Of a DNA stretch of 64,000 nt, positions 8,135 through 18,436 are shown piece by piece. Each line of letters opens with the position of its first letter. Positions within the stretch are counted from its first letter, which is position 1. The stretch lies in assembly GCA_008011715.2 (NCBI GenBank), contig CP136508.1, positions 1,674,001 through 1,738,000 of the forward strand, in the 5' to 3' direction. A program made the translations under genes and the position numbers. Origin of the DNA: [Empedobacter] haloabium. GTDB lineage: Bacteria > Pseudomonadota > Gammaproteobacteria > Burkholderiales > Burkholderiaceae_D. The notes below the pieces were generated by a model. That model made no database searches. It worked only from the letters and a program-made list of their open reading frames with translations, and was not told the origin of the DNA.

Positions 8135-9157
8135 CTACTCGATCTCGGCGATGCTGACCGCCCGGTTGCGGCCGTCGTTCTTGGCCACGTACAGCGCCCG
8201 GTCGGCGCTGTCGATCATGTCGCGTTCGACCACTTCGGCCGTCGGCACCACGGTGGCGATGCCGATCGACATCGTCACCACCTTGTGCGGCGACTGCGGA
8301 TGCTCCATGCCGATCTCTTCGAGCTGGCGCAGGCACTGCTCGGCCACCTTGCGGGCGCCGGCAGCGTCCGTATCGGGCAGCACGATGGCGAACTCCTCGC
8401 CGCCGTAGCGTGCCGCCAGGTCGGTCGGGCGCTTCAGGCAGGCGGTCAGCACGGCCGCCGCCTTCTTCAGGCACAGGTCGCCGGCCAGGTGGCCGAAACT
8501 GTCGTTGTACAGCTTGAAGCAGTCGATATCGCACAGCAGCAGCGAGAGCGGGCGGCGCTGGCGCTGGCCGCGTTGCCACTCCAGGTGCATCGTCTCGTCG
8601 AAGCGGCGCCGGTTGGCGATGCCGGTCAGGCTGTCCAGCGCGGCCAGCTTCTGCAGTTCGATATTGGCGTCCGCCAGGTTTTTCTGGCTCTCGCGCAGGA
8701 AGCGGAAGGCCTCGTCGCGCTGCAGGCGGCTGATGTAGGCGCCCGAGTGGTAGCGCACCCGCGCCAGCAGCTCGAGCTTGTCCGGCAGCTTGACGAGGTA
8801 GTCGTTGGCGCCGACCGCGAAGCCGTGCGCCTTCAGCTTCGGCTCTTCCTTGGCCGACAGCACGATGACGGGCACGTGCGTCAGTTTCTCGACGCTGCGG
8901 TAGTGCCGGATCAGGTCGAAGCCGTCCGCATTGGGCATCACCAGGTCCTGCAGGATGACGGTCGGCTGCAGCCGCAGCGCGCAGTCCATGGCCTGCGCCG
9001 GATCGGTGACGAAGTGGAATTCGATGTCGGGCTGGTCGGCCAGCATGCGGCGCACGGCCTCCACCACCAGCAGCTGGTCGTCCACCAGCAGCACGCGCAC
9101 CTTGAAGGCAGTGAAAGTCAGTTCCTGTTCCGCGCCTGCGGAGATAACCTGCGACAT
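8135..9157 (-). CDS. wspR: WspR-type response regulator diguanylate cyclase
   Basis: A 340-residue output protein of the Wsp system. Residues ~20-140 form a receiver with phospho-acceptor Asp71 in ILQDLVMPNADG and the KxP-region Lys further on. After a coiled-coil linker, residues ~175-335 form a GGDEF domain with active-site GGEEF at 252-256, and an inhibitory-site RxxD (RPTD) at about 243-246. Phosphorylation by WspE is expected to activate c-di-GMP synthesis through assembly into clusters, as shown for Pseudomonas WspR. It is the last gene of the wsp cluster, with a 91-base gap after wspF, unlike the overlapping joins upstream. Confidence 0.93.
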   Translation of the reverse strand: MSQVISAGAEQELTFTAFKVRVLLVDDQLLVVEAVRRMLADQPDIEFHFVTDPAQAMDCALRLQPTVILQDLVMPNADGFDLIRHYRSVEKLTHVPVIVLSAKEEPKLKAHGFAVGANDYLVKLPDKLELLARVRYHSGAYISRLQRDEAFRFLRESQKNLADANIELQKLAALDSLTGIANRRRFDETMHLEWQRGQRQRRPLSLLLCDIDCFKLYNDSFGHLAGDLCLKKAAAVLTACLKRPTDLAARYGGEEFAIVLPDTDAAGARKVAEQCLRQLEEIGMEHPQSPHKVVTMSIGIATVVPTAEVVERDMIDSADRALYVAKNDGRNRAVSIAEIE

Positions 9158-9248
9158 CGGATCTCTCTGGTTTGATCGTCCGACAGTGGCTGGTGCCGCG
9201 CGATCCGTTAATCAATCCGAACGCGGCGCCAGCGGGAGGCAACCACGT

Positions 9249-10274
9249 TCAGCTCCTGCCGCCGACGGTACTGCGCAGGAAAGGGCCGATCTTCGGCAGC
9301 GGCAGCACCAGCTGCGCCGCATCGAGCTCCGCGGCCGCGCGCGGCATGCCGTACACGGCGCTGGTGGCCTGGTCCTGCGCCACCGTCGTCTTGCCGGCCT
9401 GGCGCAGCGCCAGCAGCCCTTCGCCGCCGTCGCGGCCCATCCCGGTCAGCAGGATGCCGATGGCTTCGCCACGCCAGTGCTGCGCCACGCAGCGGAAAAA
9501 GACGTCGACGGAAGGCCGGTAAGCGTACTCCCTCGGCACCGCATCGTACCCCAACTGCAATTTTTCATCCAGTACCAGATGGTCGTTACTCTTTGCAATC
9601 ATCACGGTGCCCGGCATCAGCGGGTCGCCTTGCTCGATGGCGCGCACGGGCATGATCAGCTGCTCGGCCAGCCACTTGGCGAAGTGGTCGGCGAAATTCT
9701 CGTCGATGTGCTGGACGACGACGATGCAGCAGTCCGCCGGTGCATGCCAGCCGCCCAGCGTGCGGGCGATGGCGACCGGGCCACCGGTCGAGGCGCCGAT
9801 GGCGACCAGCGTCTGCACGCCCGCGCCGCGCCGCTCGACGGTGTGCAGGGGCGCCGGCCGCGTCATCGCCTGGTTGCCGCCGCTGTGGCGGATCAGTTTT
9901 TCCATCGTGCGCAGCTTGGCCAGCAGCTGGCCGCCGCCCTCGGCCTGGCCCGCCAGCATGGGCGTGGCCGTCACGTCCAGCGCGCCGGCGCCCAGCGCGC
10001 GGAACACCTGGTTGACGCTGTCTTGCGGGCGCCCCGTGACGATCAGGATCGCGCACGGCGACTCCTCCATGATGCGGCGGGTGGCTTCGACCCCGTCCAG
10101 CTCCGGCATGTTCAAGTCCATCAGCACCAGGTCGGGCCGGTTTTCCGCGCACATGCGCACCGCTTCCAGGCCGGTCCGGGCGATCCACAGCACCTGGTGG
10201 TGCCGGGTCGCGGCGATGACGCGCCGCAGCGCCTCGGCCGCCATCGGCACGTCGTTGGCGATGCCGATCCTCAT
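9249..10274 (-). CDS. wspF: WspF, CheB-type chemoreceptor methylesterase
   Basis: A 341-residue CheB homologue. An N-terminal receiver carries the phospho-acceptor Asp in DLVLMDLNMPELDG. A C-terminal methylesterase domain has the catalytic Ser in IGASTGGP, His in VVQHIDENF and Asp in LTGMGRDGG. It removes methyl groups from WspA and so adapts or damps the signal; in Pseudomonas, loss of wspF locks the system on and gives wrinkly colonies. Its start overlaps the wspE stop as ATGA, so translation is coupled. Confidence 0.93.
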   Translation of the reverse strand: MRIGIANDVPMAAEALRRVIAATRHHQVLWIARTGLEAVRMCAENRPDLVLMDLNMPELDGVEATRRIMEESPCAILIVTGRPQDSVNQVFRALGAGALDVTATPMLAGQAEGGGQLLAKLRTMEKLIRHSGGNQAMTRPAPLHTVERRGAGVQTLVAIGASTGGPVAIARTLGGWHAPADCCIVVVQHIDENFADHFAKWLAEQLIMPVRAIEQGDPLMPGTVMIAKSNDHLVLDEKLQLGYDAVPREYAYRPSVDVFFRCVAQHWRGEAIGILLTGMGRDGGEGLLALRQAGKTTVAQDQATSAVYGMPRAAAELDAAQLVLPLPKIGPFLRSTVGGRS

Positions 10275-12589
10275 TTGCTGGCATCCCCGATCAGGTCGTG
10301 CACGGCGTCGAGCAGGGTTTCGTCATGGAAGCTGCCCTTGGTCAGGTAGTAGTCGGCACCGGCCGCGAGGCCGCGCGCCCGGTCCTCCGGGCGGTCCTTG
10401 TACGAGACGATCATGACGGGCAGCTTGTGCAAGTGGATATCCTTCTTGATCAGGTTGACCAGCTCGATGCCGTCCATGCGCGGCATGTCGACGTCGGTGA
10501 TGACGAGATCGTAGTCGCCCGAGCGCACCACGTTCCAGCCGTCCATGCCGTCGACGGCGATGTCGACCTCGAAGCCGCGCCCCGTCAGGAGCTTGCGTTC
10601 CATCTCGCGCACGGTCAGCGAATCGTCCACCACCAGGATGCGCTTCATTCTACGCCTTGCGGCAGAGTCGGCGCGCGCCAATTGGTGCAGGCCGCCTTCG
10701 GCCAATAGTTTCTCGATGGATAGCAAAAGGTCCGACACGTCCAGGATCAGTACCGGCTCGCCATCGTTGAGGAGGGCGGCGGCGGAGATGTCGCGCAGCT
10801 TGCCGAAGATGGGGTCGATGCTCTGCACGGCCAGGCTTTGCTCGCCGCGGATGCCGTCGACCACCAGGCCGTAACGGCGCGCGCCGGCGCCGATCACTAT
10901 CACCGTCAGCAGCTCGTGGTGTTCCATGTCGCCCAGCTCCAGCACCTGGGCCGACGACACCAGCCCCAGGTGCTCGCCGTTCAGGTCGAAGAACTGCTTG
11001 TTTTCCAGCGTGTGGATGGCCGACTGCGGCACCTGCGCCACCCGTTCCACCTTGACGATGGGGATGGCATAGGCCTCGCCGCGTACGTCCACCACCAGCG
11101 CGCGCATGATCGACTGCGTCAGCGGCAGCGTGATCGCGGTATGGAAGCCCTGGCCAGGCTGCGACTCGATGCGCACCACGCCGTTCTGCTGGCGGATGGT
11201 GTCCTGCACGATGTCCAGCCCGACGCCGCGGCCGGAGATCTCGGTGATGTCTTCCTTCAGGCTGAACGCGGGCAGGAACAGGAACTCCATCAACTCCGCA
11301 TGCGACATCGCCTCGGCCATCGCCGGCGTGGCCATGCGCCGCGCCACCACCGCGGCGCGGATGCGGGCCGGATCGACGCCGCGGCCGTCGTCGACGATGT
11401 CGATGTTGAGCATGCCGGCGCGGTGGCGCGCTTCCAGCACGATGCTGCCGGCGGCCGGCTTGCCCGCCGCGCTGCGTTCGGCCGGCGTTTCCAGTCCATG
11501 GTCGACGGCATTGCGCAGCATGTGGTTGAGCGGATTCTCGATGCGCGCCAGGATGTCGCGGTCGACCAGCGTGTCCTCGCCGCGGATCTCCAGCCGCACT
11601 TCCTTGCCGAGGGTGCGGGCCAGGTCGCGCACCATGCGCGGGAAGTGCTGCACGCCGTCGCGGAACGGGCGCATGCGCAGCGCCAGCACCTCGTCCACCA
11701 GCTGGCCCGCCACGTTCTGCAGGCGCCGCTCGAAGTTTTCCATGTCGGTGATCTGCGCCAGCGTCATCTGCTTGAGCGGATGGCTGCGCTGCAGCACCAG
11801 CGCGGCCTTTTCCTGCAGTGCCGGGTCGCCGCTGCGCGCCACGGCTTCCTGCAGGTCGTCCAGCGCGGCCAGCAGCGCCGACTGGCTGCGCTTGAAGCGC
11901 TGCATCGATTCGAGCAGCGGGTGCATCTGGTGCGCGCTGATGCGGCTCTCGCTGGCCAGCGACAGCAGGCGGTCGCCCTGTTGCCGGCTGGCCGCGGGGG
12001 CGGCGCGCCCGGCCGGTGCCGGCGCCGTTTCGGGCAGCGGCGCTGCCGCCGGCTCGGCGGCTTCAGGTGGCTGCGGCGCGGGTGCCGGGGCGGCGACAGC
12101 GGCGGGCCCCGGAGCCGGCACGGGAGCGGGCACAGAGGCGGGCACAGAGGCGGGCGCGGGTGGCGGCTCCAGCGGCTCGGGCAGGAAGGCGATGCCGGCG
12201 ATGGCGTTCATCGTGCCGGTGATCGTCGCGTCGTGCGCACCCAGCCAGGCCGGCAGCTCGCTTTCCTTCAACTGCGAGCACTGCACGATCAGGTCGACGC
12301 CGGCCAGCAGCACGTCGACCCGGTTCGGCGTCAGGCGCAGCTTGCCGTGCTGGGCGGCGATGAACGCATCCTCCATGCCGTGCGCCAGTTGCACGATCAC
12401 GTCCAGCCCGACGATGGCGGCGGCCCCTTTGATCGAGTGGGCGGCGCGCATCATCGGCTCGATCGCCGCGCCGTTGCTGCCCCGTTCCAGCGTCAGCAGG
12501 CCGTCCGTCAGGATCTGGGTCTGGCTGCCCGCCTCCATGCGGAACAGCTCCAGCATGGAGAACTGGCTCAGGTCTTCCGGCTCGCTCAT
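10271..12589 (-). CDS. wspE: WspE, hybrid CheA-type histidine kinase with receiver
   Basis: A 772-residue CheA-like kinase. An Hpt domain at the N-terminus carries the phospho-His near residue 50 in AHSIKGAAAIVGLD. A long Pro/Ala linker follows (residues ~150-205). Then come the dimerisation and ATPase domains, with the N-box HMLRNAVDHGLETP and G-boxes IVDDGRGVD and GRGVGLDIVQ, a CheW-like domain, and a C-terminal receiver from about residue 648 with Asp in DLVITDVDMPRMDG. It should phosphorylate both WspR and WspF. The ATG at 12589 overlaps the wspD stop. An alternative upstream frame extension has no support. Confidence 0.94.
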   Translation of the reverse strand: MSEPEDLSQFSMLELFRMEAGSQTQILTDGLLTLERGSNGAAIEPMMRAAHSIKGAAAIVGLDVIVQLAHGMEDAFIAAQHGKLRLTPNRVDVLLAGVDLIVQCSQLKESELPAWLGAHDATITGTMNAIAGIAFLPEPLEPPPAPASVPASVPAPVPAPGPAAVAAPAPAPQPPEAAEPAAAPLPETAPAPAGRAAPAASRQQGDRLLSLASESRISAHQMHPLLESMQRFKRSQSALLAALDDLQEAVARSGDPALQEKAALVLQRSHPLKQMTLAQITDMENFERRLQNVAGQLVDEVLALRMRPFRDGVQHFPRMVRDLARTLGKEVRLEIRGEDTLVDRDILARIENPLNHMLRNAVDHGLETPAERSAAGKPAAGSIVLEARHRAGMLNIDIVDDGRGVDPARIRAAVVARRMATPAMAEAMSHAELMEFLFLPAFSLKEDITEISGRGVGLDIVQDTIRQQNGVVRIESQPGQGFHTAITLPLTQSIMRALVVDVRGEAYAIPIVKVERVAQVPQSAIHTLENKQFFDLNGEHLGLVSSAQVLELGDMEHHELLTVIVIGAGARRYGLVVDGIRGEQSLAVQSIDPIFGKLRDISAAALLNDGEPVLILDVSDLLLSIEKLLAEGGLHQLARADSAARRRMKRILVVDDSLTVREMERKLLTGRGFEVDIAVDGMDGWNVVRSGDYDLVITDVDMPRMDGIELVNLIKKDIHLHKLPVMIVSYKDRPEDRARGLAAGADYYLTKGSFHDETLLDAVHDLIGDASK

Positions 12590-13293
12590 CGCAGGATTCT
12601 CGCAAGTTGATGGCCGACCAGGCCGGCGTCCAGGCAGCCCACCTGCATGTCCTGTTCCGGCAGCACGCCAGTCAGGAAGCGCAGCAGGCCCTTGTTGATG
12701 GTCGCGGCGGGCGGCAGCACGCGGCCGGAGGCGTAACGCACGATGCCGTGCAGGTCCGCCACCGGCAGGGCGTAGGCCTGGTCTTCCCATTGCACCAGCA
12801 GCAGCCGGGCGAACGTATGGCGGCCCTGGCGGCTGCTGCCGCCTTCCTCCGCGATGCCCAGCAGCTCGGCCAGCGCCACGCAGGGGTACAGCCGCCCGGC
12901 GATATTGACGATGCCGCGCAGGCCGCGGCTGGTGCGGTGCGGCACCTTGTGCGGCAGCGTGTGCGGCGCGATGCGCAGGAACATGGCGGTGGGCAGGGCC
13001 AGCCATTCCCGGCCAATGCGGAACACGACGGCGGAGGCGTCCTGCCGTTCCTCGACCGCTTCGGGCGCGCGGAAATGTTCGGCCCATTCGCGCAGGTAGC
13101 CGGCATCGACCGGGCGCGCCAGGTGCTGCAGGGCGGCGCCGGCGTATTCGTCGCAATGGCGGCAGTGGCCATGGCCGGCCAGCAGTTCGCAGCTGCGGTC
13201 GCCCGCCACGCCGATGCGGCTCCAGCAGCCGGCACCGTGCGCGCCGGTCGCGGCGGCGGGCTGGTTGCGCTCTTCGTCAGGATTCATCGTCAT
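12586..13293 (-). CDS. wspD: WspD, CheW-type coupling protein
   Basis: A 235-residue CheW-domain protein that links the receptor WspA to the kinase WspE. The CheW fold occupies about residues 85-225 (VVFRIGREWLALPTAMFLRI, then RGIVNIAGRLYPCVALAELLG). The N-terminal ~80 residues contain clustered Cys and His (CWSRIGVAGDRSCELLAGHG, HCRHCDEY), more than a bare CheW needs, which hints at a small metal site. It is the second CheW of the operon, as in Pseudomonas. ATGA overlaps join it to wspC and wspE. A second in-frame ATG two codons later is an equally possible start. Confidence 0.9.
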   Translation of the reverse strand: MTMNPDEERNQPAAATGAHGAGCWSRIGVAGDRSCELLAGHGHCRHCDEYAGAALQHLARPVDAGYLREWAEHFRAPEAVEERQDASAVVFRIGREWLALPTAMFLRIAPHTLPHKVPHRTSRGLRGIVNIAGRLYPCVALAELLGIAEEGGSSRQGRHTFARLLLVQWEDQAYALPVADLHGIVRYASGRVLPPAATINKGLLRFLTGVLPEQDMQVGCLDAGLVGHQLARILR

Positions 13294-14600
13294 GCCTTAC
13301 TGGTGTGGTTGCGGCGCCGCCAGACCCGCGCGGCGCGGGCCTTCAGCATTGCCGCGGCGGTCGTGTCGCCATGCTGGCCCGCCAGCAGCGCCAGGTGGCA
13401 CAGCGCGTCATAATGGTCCGGCTGCAGGTAGATGCAGCGGCGCAGGTGCTGCTCGGCTTCGTCCGGCCGCGCGCCTTCGGCCAGCAATCCGAGCAGGAAC
13501 CACGCCTCGGCGTTGTCCGGCTGCTGCGCCAGCACGGCGCGGCAGGCTGCCTGGGCCTGGGCCGGACGGCCCTGGTCGGCCAGCTGGCGCGCCTGCGCCA
13601 GGTCGGCCACCGGCGCCAGGGCCGCGATGGCCGGCGCGATGGCCGGCGCGACTGCGGGCGCAACTGCGGGCGCAACTGCGGGGGCAGCGGCCGGGCGTGG
13701 CGCCACCGGCGCCGGGGCGGCGGCGCGTGGCCTGGCGCGCGCCAGCGTGGCCTTGGGTTTCGGCGCCGGCGCGCTGCCCTCGTCGCTGCGCGGCAGCGGC
13801 AGCCGGTTCCAAAGAGGTGCCTGCGCGCCTTCCGGTATGGCGGCCTTGCGCAGCGCGAACGCCTGCCGGTAGGGCAAGGGCACGAAACCGTTGCGGGTGA
13901 ACGACGGCACTTCCGCGTAACCGGCCAGCATGACGCCGTCGTCCGCCAGCAGCACGGCCAGGCGCGCGATCGCGGCGGCGGTCGTCTCGGCGTCGAAATA
14001 GATCAGCAGGTTGCGGCAGAAGATCACGTCGTAGGTGCGCGGCGCGGCGATCTCGCTGGTCAAGAGGTTGCCCTGGCGGAAGCGCACGCGCCGGCGCAGG
14101 CCCGCGTCGATGGCGTACTGGTCGTCGCCCAGCGGCGCGAAGTGGCGGTCGCGGAACGACAGGTCCTTGCCGCGAAAGGCGTTGCGGCCGAAGATGCCCG
14201 CCTCGGCACGGGCGATGCAGGCCGCCGACAGGTCGATGGCATCGATGGCGAAGGCCGTCGGCGCGACGCCGGCGTCGGCCAGCGCCATCGCCAGCGAGTA
14301 GGGCTCCTCGCCGCCCGCGCAGGGGATCGACAGCATGCGCACCAGCCGCGCGCCGGCCGCCAGCCGGGCCTTGGCGAATGCGGTGGCGACGGCGAAACCC
14401 TGGGCGTCGCGGAACAACCAGGATTCCGGCACCACCACCAGCTCGATCAGCGCCGCCAGTTCGTCCTGCGTCAGCTGCGCGTGATAGGCCTGCTGGTCGT
14501 CGACCCCCAGCGCTTCCATGCGCTGGCGCACGGCCCGGTCCACCGTCGCGCGCGACAGGTTCAGGCCCGTGGCCTGGCGCAGCAGCGCCAGGGTTTTCAT
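13290..14600 (-). CDS. wspC: WspC, CheR-type methyltransferase with TPR tail
   Basis: A 436-residue CheR homologue that methylates receptor glutamates on WspA using S-adenosylmethionine. The SAM-binding motif is LSIPCAGGEEPYSLAMAL and the family motif is DVIFCRNLLIYF. After about residue 270 comes an Ala/Pro-rich linker, part of it coded by a 12-base tandem repeat, and then tetratricopeptide-like helices (NAEAWFLLGLLAEGARPDEA, then LQPDHYDALCHLALLAGQ). TPR tails are also seen in Pseudomonas WspC. It overlaps wspB and wspD by four bases each. Confidence 0.92.
   Translation of the reverse strand: MKTLALLRQATGLNLSRATVDRAVRQRMEALGVDDQQAYHAQLTQDELAALIELVVVPESWLFRDAQGFAVATAFAKARLAAGARLVRMLSIPCAGGEEPYSLAMALADAGVAPTAFAIDAIDLSAACIARAEAGIFGRNAFRGKDLSFRDRHFAPLGDDQYAIDAGLRRRVRFRQGNLLTSEIAAPRTYDVIFCRNLLIYFDAETTAAAIARLAVLLADDGVMLAGYAEVPSFTRNGFVPLPYRQAFALRKAAIPEGAQAPLWNRLPLPRSDEGSAPAPKPKATLARARPRAAAPAPVAPRPAAAPAVAPAVAPAVAPAIAPAIAALAPVADLAQARQLADQGRPAQAQAACRAVLAQQPDNAEAWFLLGLLAEGARPDEAEQHLRRCIYLQPDHYDALCHLALLAGQHGDTTAAAMLKARAARVWRRRNHTSKA
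13624..13695. repeat. 12-bp tandem repeat inside wspC linker
   Basis: Six imperfect 12-base units (GCGATGGCCGGC twice, then GCGACTGCGGGC and GCAACTGCGGGC types) encode an Ala/Pro/Val/Ile linker between the methyltransferase and TPR parts of WspC. The unit keeps the reading frame, so copy number could vary between strains and change linker length. Confidence 0.85.
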
Positions 14601-15061
14601 GGCGTGGCCGCCGCCGGCCCGGCGGGGAAGAGCGTGGCGCGCAGCGTCTCCGGCAGCAGACGTTCGGGATGCACCAGCTGCACCAGGCCATGTGCGTCGC
14701 CCGCCACCTGGCCCAGGAACGGCGCGGCCTGCACGCCGCTGGCGGCCAGCGCCGGTTCCGGCACGTCCTGCACGCCGACCACGCGTTCCACCAGCAGGCC
14801 CAGCGCGTAGACGCCGCCATCCTGGCCGGGATAATCGACCAGCACGATGCGGGTGTCGACCTGGCGTGCCGCCGGAGCGGCACCGCTGCTCAGCGCCACG
14901 TCGATCACGGGCACGCTGGCGCCGCGCAGGTTCATCAGGCCGGCCACCGCGGCGGGCGCCAGTGGCACCGCCTTCAGTTCCATCAACGGCAGTACCTGGC
15001 GGATGATGCCCAGCGGCAGGCCGTAGCGGTCGGCCCCGATGTGGAACACCAGCAGCTTCAC
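14597..15061 (-). CDS. wspB: WspB, CheW-type coupling protein
   Basis: A 154-residue protein made of a single CheW domain (MKLLVFHIGADRYGLPLGII, then AGLMNLRGASVPVIDVALSS). It lies directly after wspA, the position of WspB in Pseudomonas, and overlaps wspC by four bases. It probably links WspA to WspE in the membrane cluster. The two CheW genes of this operon are clearly different from each other. Confidence 0.92.
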   Translation of the reverse strand: MKLLVFHIGADRYGLPLGIIRQVLPLMELKAVPLAPAAVAGLMNLRGASVPVIDVALSSGAAPAARQVDTRIVLVDYPGQDGGVYALGLLVERVVGVQDVPEPALAASGVQAAPFLGQVAGDAHGLVQLVHPERLLPETLRATLFPAGPAAATP

Positions 15062-15083
15062 GGCGCGCTCCTCGCCTGCCGCC

Positions 15084-16898
15084 TCAGACGGTCACCGCGA
15101 AGGTGGCGACCGAGGACTGCAGGTCGCTGGCGGCATACTGGAGCTGGTGCACTGCCTCGCTGGTGGCCTTGAGCGACTCCACCGTCTGCTGGGTGGCGTC
15201 GTTGAGCTGCATCATCGTCTCCGTGATCTGCTGGGCGCCGACCGACTGCGCCTGCATGCCTTGCAGTACCGCGTCGAACTGCGGTGCCAGCTTCTGCACC
15301 TGGTCCATGACGGTGGACAGCTGGTCCGTCACGCCCCGTACCTCGCCCACGCTGCGCCGGATCTCCTCGGAGAACTTGTCCATGCCCATCACGCTGGCCG
15401 ACACGGCCGACTGCATTTCCTTGAGCATCTGTTCGATGTCCCAGGTCGAGACGGAGGTCTGGTCGGCCAGCCGGCGGATCTCGGTGGCGACCACGGAGAA
15501 GCCGCGGCCCGCCTCGCCAGCCTTCTCGGCCTCGATGGCGGCGTTCAGCGACAGGATGTTGGTCTGGTCGGCCACCTTGGTGATGGTGGTCAGCACGCTG
15601 TTGATGTTGCTGGCCTTTTCCGACAGCGCGGCCAGCTTGGCGTTGATGGAGTCGGTCGCCGAAACCATGTTCTGCATGGTCTGGTCCATCCGGCGCAGGT
15701 TGCCCTGCGCCTCGGCGGTGGCGCTGGTCGTGTAGTCGGCCACCGCCGTCGCGCTTTCCATGGTCTTCAGCAACTCGCTCGTGTTGGAGGCGATCTCCTT
15801 GGTGGTGCTGAGCACCTCGACGCTGGTCTGGGCCTGCTCCACGCCGGTGGCCTCCTGCTCCTTGGCCGAGGCGGCGATCTCGGTGGCCGAGGTGGTGACC
15901 TGGATGCCGGCCTTCTGCACGTTGTTGAGCAGGATGCGCAGGTTGTCGAACATGCGCGCCAGGCCATGGCCCAGCTGGCCGATGGCGTCGTCGCCGGTGA
16001 TCGTGACCTTGCCGGTCAGGTCGCCCGACGCCGCCTTCGAGACGACCGCCAGCAGCGCGTCGACCTTGGCGCGCAGCTCGTCGGTGGCCGCACGCTCGCG
16101 CTCGCGGTTGTCCTGCACCGCCTGGGCCATGCGGTTGAATTCTTCCGATACCTTGCCCAGCTCGTCGCGCGAGACGATGTCGATACGGGCACCCTGGTCG
16201 CCGCCGGCGATGCGGCCGACGACGCCCGTCAGGTTCGTCAGCGGCGTCATGATGGCGCGCGTCAGCACGTAGACGATCGCCATCGACAGGGCGATGCAGG
16301 CCGCGCCGCCCGCCGCCAGCAGCGTCGTCATATTGCGCTGCTGCTCGGCGGCCGCTTGCGAACGCTGGGCCAGCAGTGCGTTCTCGTCGGCCCGGGCCTC
16401 GTCCAGTACCTTGTGCAGGGCCGCGATCATCGGGCTGCCTTGCTGCAGCTGCGGCATCTGGCCGATCGTGTCGGCCGCGCCAGGCGTCTTGCCCAGTTCC
16501 TGGCGGCGCGCCACCTGTGGCTCCAGCACGGTGCGCACCCAGCCCTGGATCATGCTGTCGAGTTTGCGGATACGGTCGACCTGGGCCGGGTTGTCGACCA
16601 CCTGTTTCTGCAGTGCGGCGATGCTGGTCGGCAGCTCGGCCAGCTGTTCGCGCACCTTGGTCAGGCGCTGCTGGTCACCCGTCAGGTAATAGCCGCGCGT
16701 TTCCGACTGCAGCGACATGAGGTCGATGCTGACGCGGTCGATCGCGTGCAGCACCTGCATCGTGTGGCGGTCCCAGTTGTTGGCCTCGGACAGCCTGGCG
16801 AAGTTGGTATAGGCCAGCAGCAGGAGGACGAGAATGATGGCGAGGATGGCGCCGAACCCGGCGTAGAGTTTGTTCTTGATGCTCAGGTCTTTGATCAT
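15084..16898 (-). CDS. wspA: WspA, membrane chemoreceptor-like sensor
   Basis: A 604-residue methyl-accepting protein and first gene of the wsp operon. The ATG at 16898 is preceded by GGAG. TM1 is at residues ~12-30 and TM2 at ~192-213. The periplasmic part between has the [10 protein letters not shown] pattern typical of CHASE3 / four-helix sensor domains. A HAMP domain ([19 protein letters not shown]) and a long helical signalling domain follow. The hairpin region reads [20 protein letters not shown], with Lys in place of the usual Arg, and [12 protein letters not shown] after it, as in other WspA proteins. There is no C-terminal CheR-binding pentapeptide. In Pseudomonas WspA responds to surface contact. 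Confidence 0.93.
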   Translation of the reverse strand: MIKDLSIKNKLYAGFGAILAIILVLLLLAYTNFARLSEANNWDRHTMQVLHAIDRVSIDLMSLQSETRGYYLTGDQQRLTKVREQLAELPTSIAALQKQVVDNPAQVDRIRKLDSMIQGWVRTVLEPQVARRQELGKTPGAADTIGQMPQLQQGSPMIAALHKVLDEARADENALLAQRSQAAAEQQRNMTTLLAAGGAACIALSMAIVYVLTRAIMTPLTNLTGVVGRIAGGDQGARIDIVSRDELGKVSEEFNRMAQAVQDNRERERAATDELRAKVDALLAVVSKAASGDLTGKVTITGDDAIGQLGHGLARMFDNLRILLNNVQKAGIQVTTSATEIAASAKEQEATGVEQAQTSVEVLSTTKEIASNTSELLKTMESATAVADYTTSATAEAQGNLRRMDQTMQNMVSATDSINAKLAALSEKASNINSVLTTITKVADQTNILSLNAAIEAEKAGEAGRGFSVVATEIRRLADQTSVSTWDIEQMLKEMQSAVSASVMGMDKFSEEIRRSVGEVRGVTDQLSTVMDQVQKLAPQFDAVLQGMQAQSVGAQQITETMMQLNDATQQTVESLKATSEAVHQLQYAASDLQSSVATFAVTV

Positions 16899-17038
16899 CG
16901 TGGCTCCGGATGAGGACGAGTTCGTATCGGTTGCAATGTAACATTTTGCGGTGACGGCAGCCACTTGCGCCGGGCAGGCGTGCGCCCCGGGCGTCAAACC
17001 AAGGGTCTTGCACGCGCTCCGGGACGCTCGAAAACACC

Positions 17039-17092
17039 GGTGTCAGGCACCTGTCCGAGGGTCGGAAGACCCTCGGACAGGTGCCTGACACC
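17039..17092. repeat. Perfect 25-bp-arm palindrome upstream of wspA, GGTGTCAGGCACCTGT family
   Basis: Two perfect 25-base arms around a GGAA loop. The outer 16 bases, GGTGTCAGGCACCTGT, are the same as in the palindrome at 7988-8040; the inner nine differ (CCGAGGGTC). It lies about 140 bases upstream of the wspA start and about 95 bases after the argG stop. It may end argG transcription or be part of a dispersed element. Confidence 0.9.
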
Positions 17093-17124
17093 AAGGGTTG
17101 AGCATGCGCCGCCAGTAAACGACA

Positions 17125-17170
17125 CCGGGGGCAGGCCCCGCCGCGCCAGCGCGACGGTGCCTGCCCCCGG
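17125..17170. repeat. Inverted repeat downstream of argG
   Basis: Arms CCGGGGGCAGGC (17125-17136) and GCCTGCCCCCGG (17159-17170) flank a 22-base GC-rich loop. It lies 15 bases after the argG stop codon and could work as its transcription stop, though no clear T-run follows on the minus strand. Confidence 0.65.
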
Positions 17171-17185
17171 AAATTATTGCTGGGC

Positions 17186-18418
<1,233 letters not shown>

Positions 18419-18436
18419 TTCAATTTCCAGTCTGCT

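Noticed and set aside
8135..16898. Flagellar chemotaxis operon
   Set aside because: Gene order, two CheW proteins, the hybrid kinase with receiver and the GGDEF output fit Wsp. CheY, CheZ, Mot and flagellar genes are absent.
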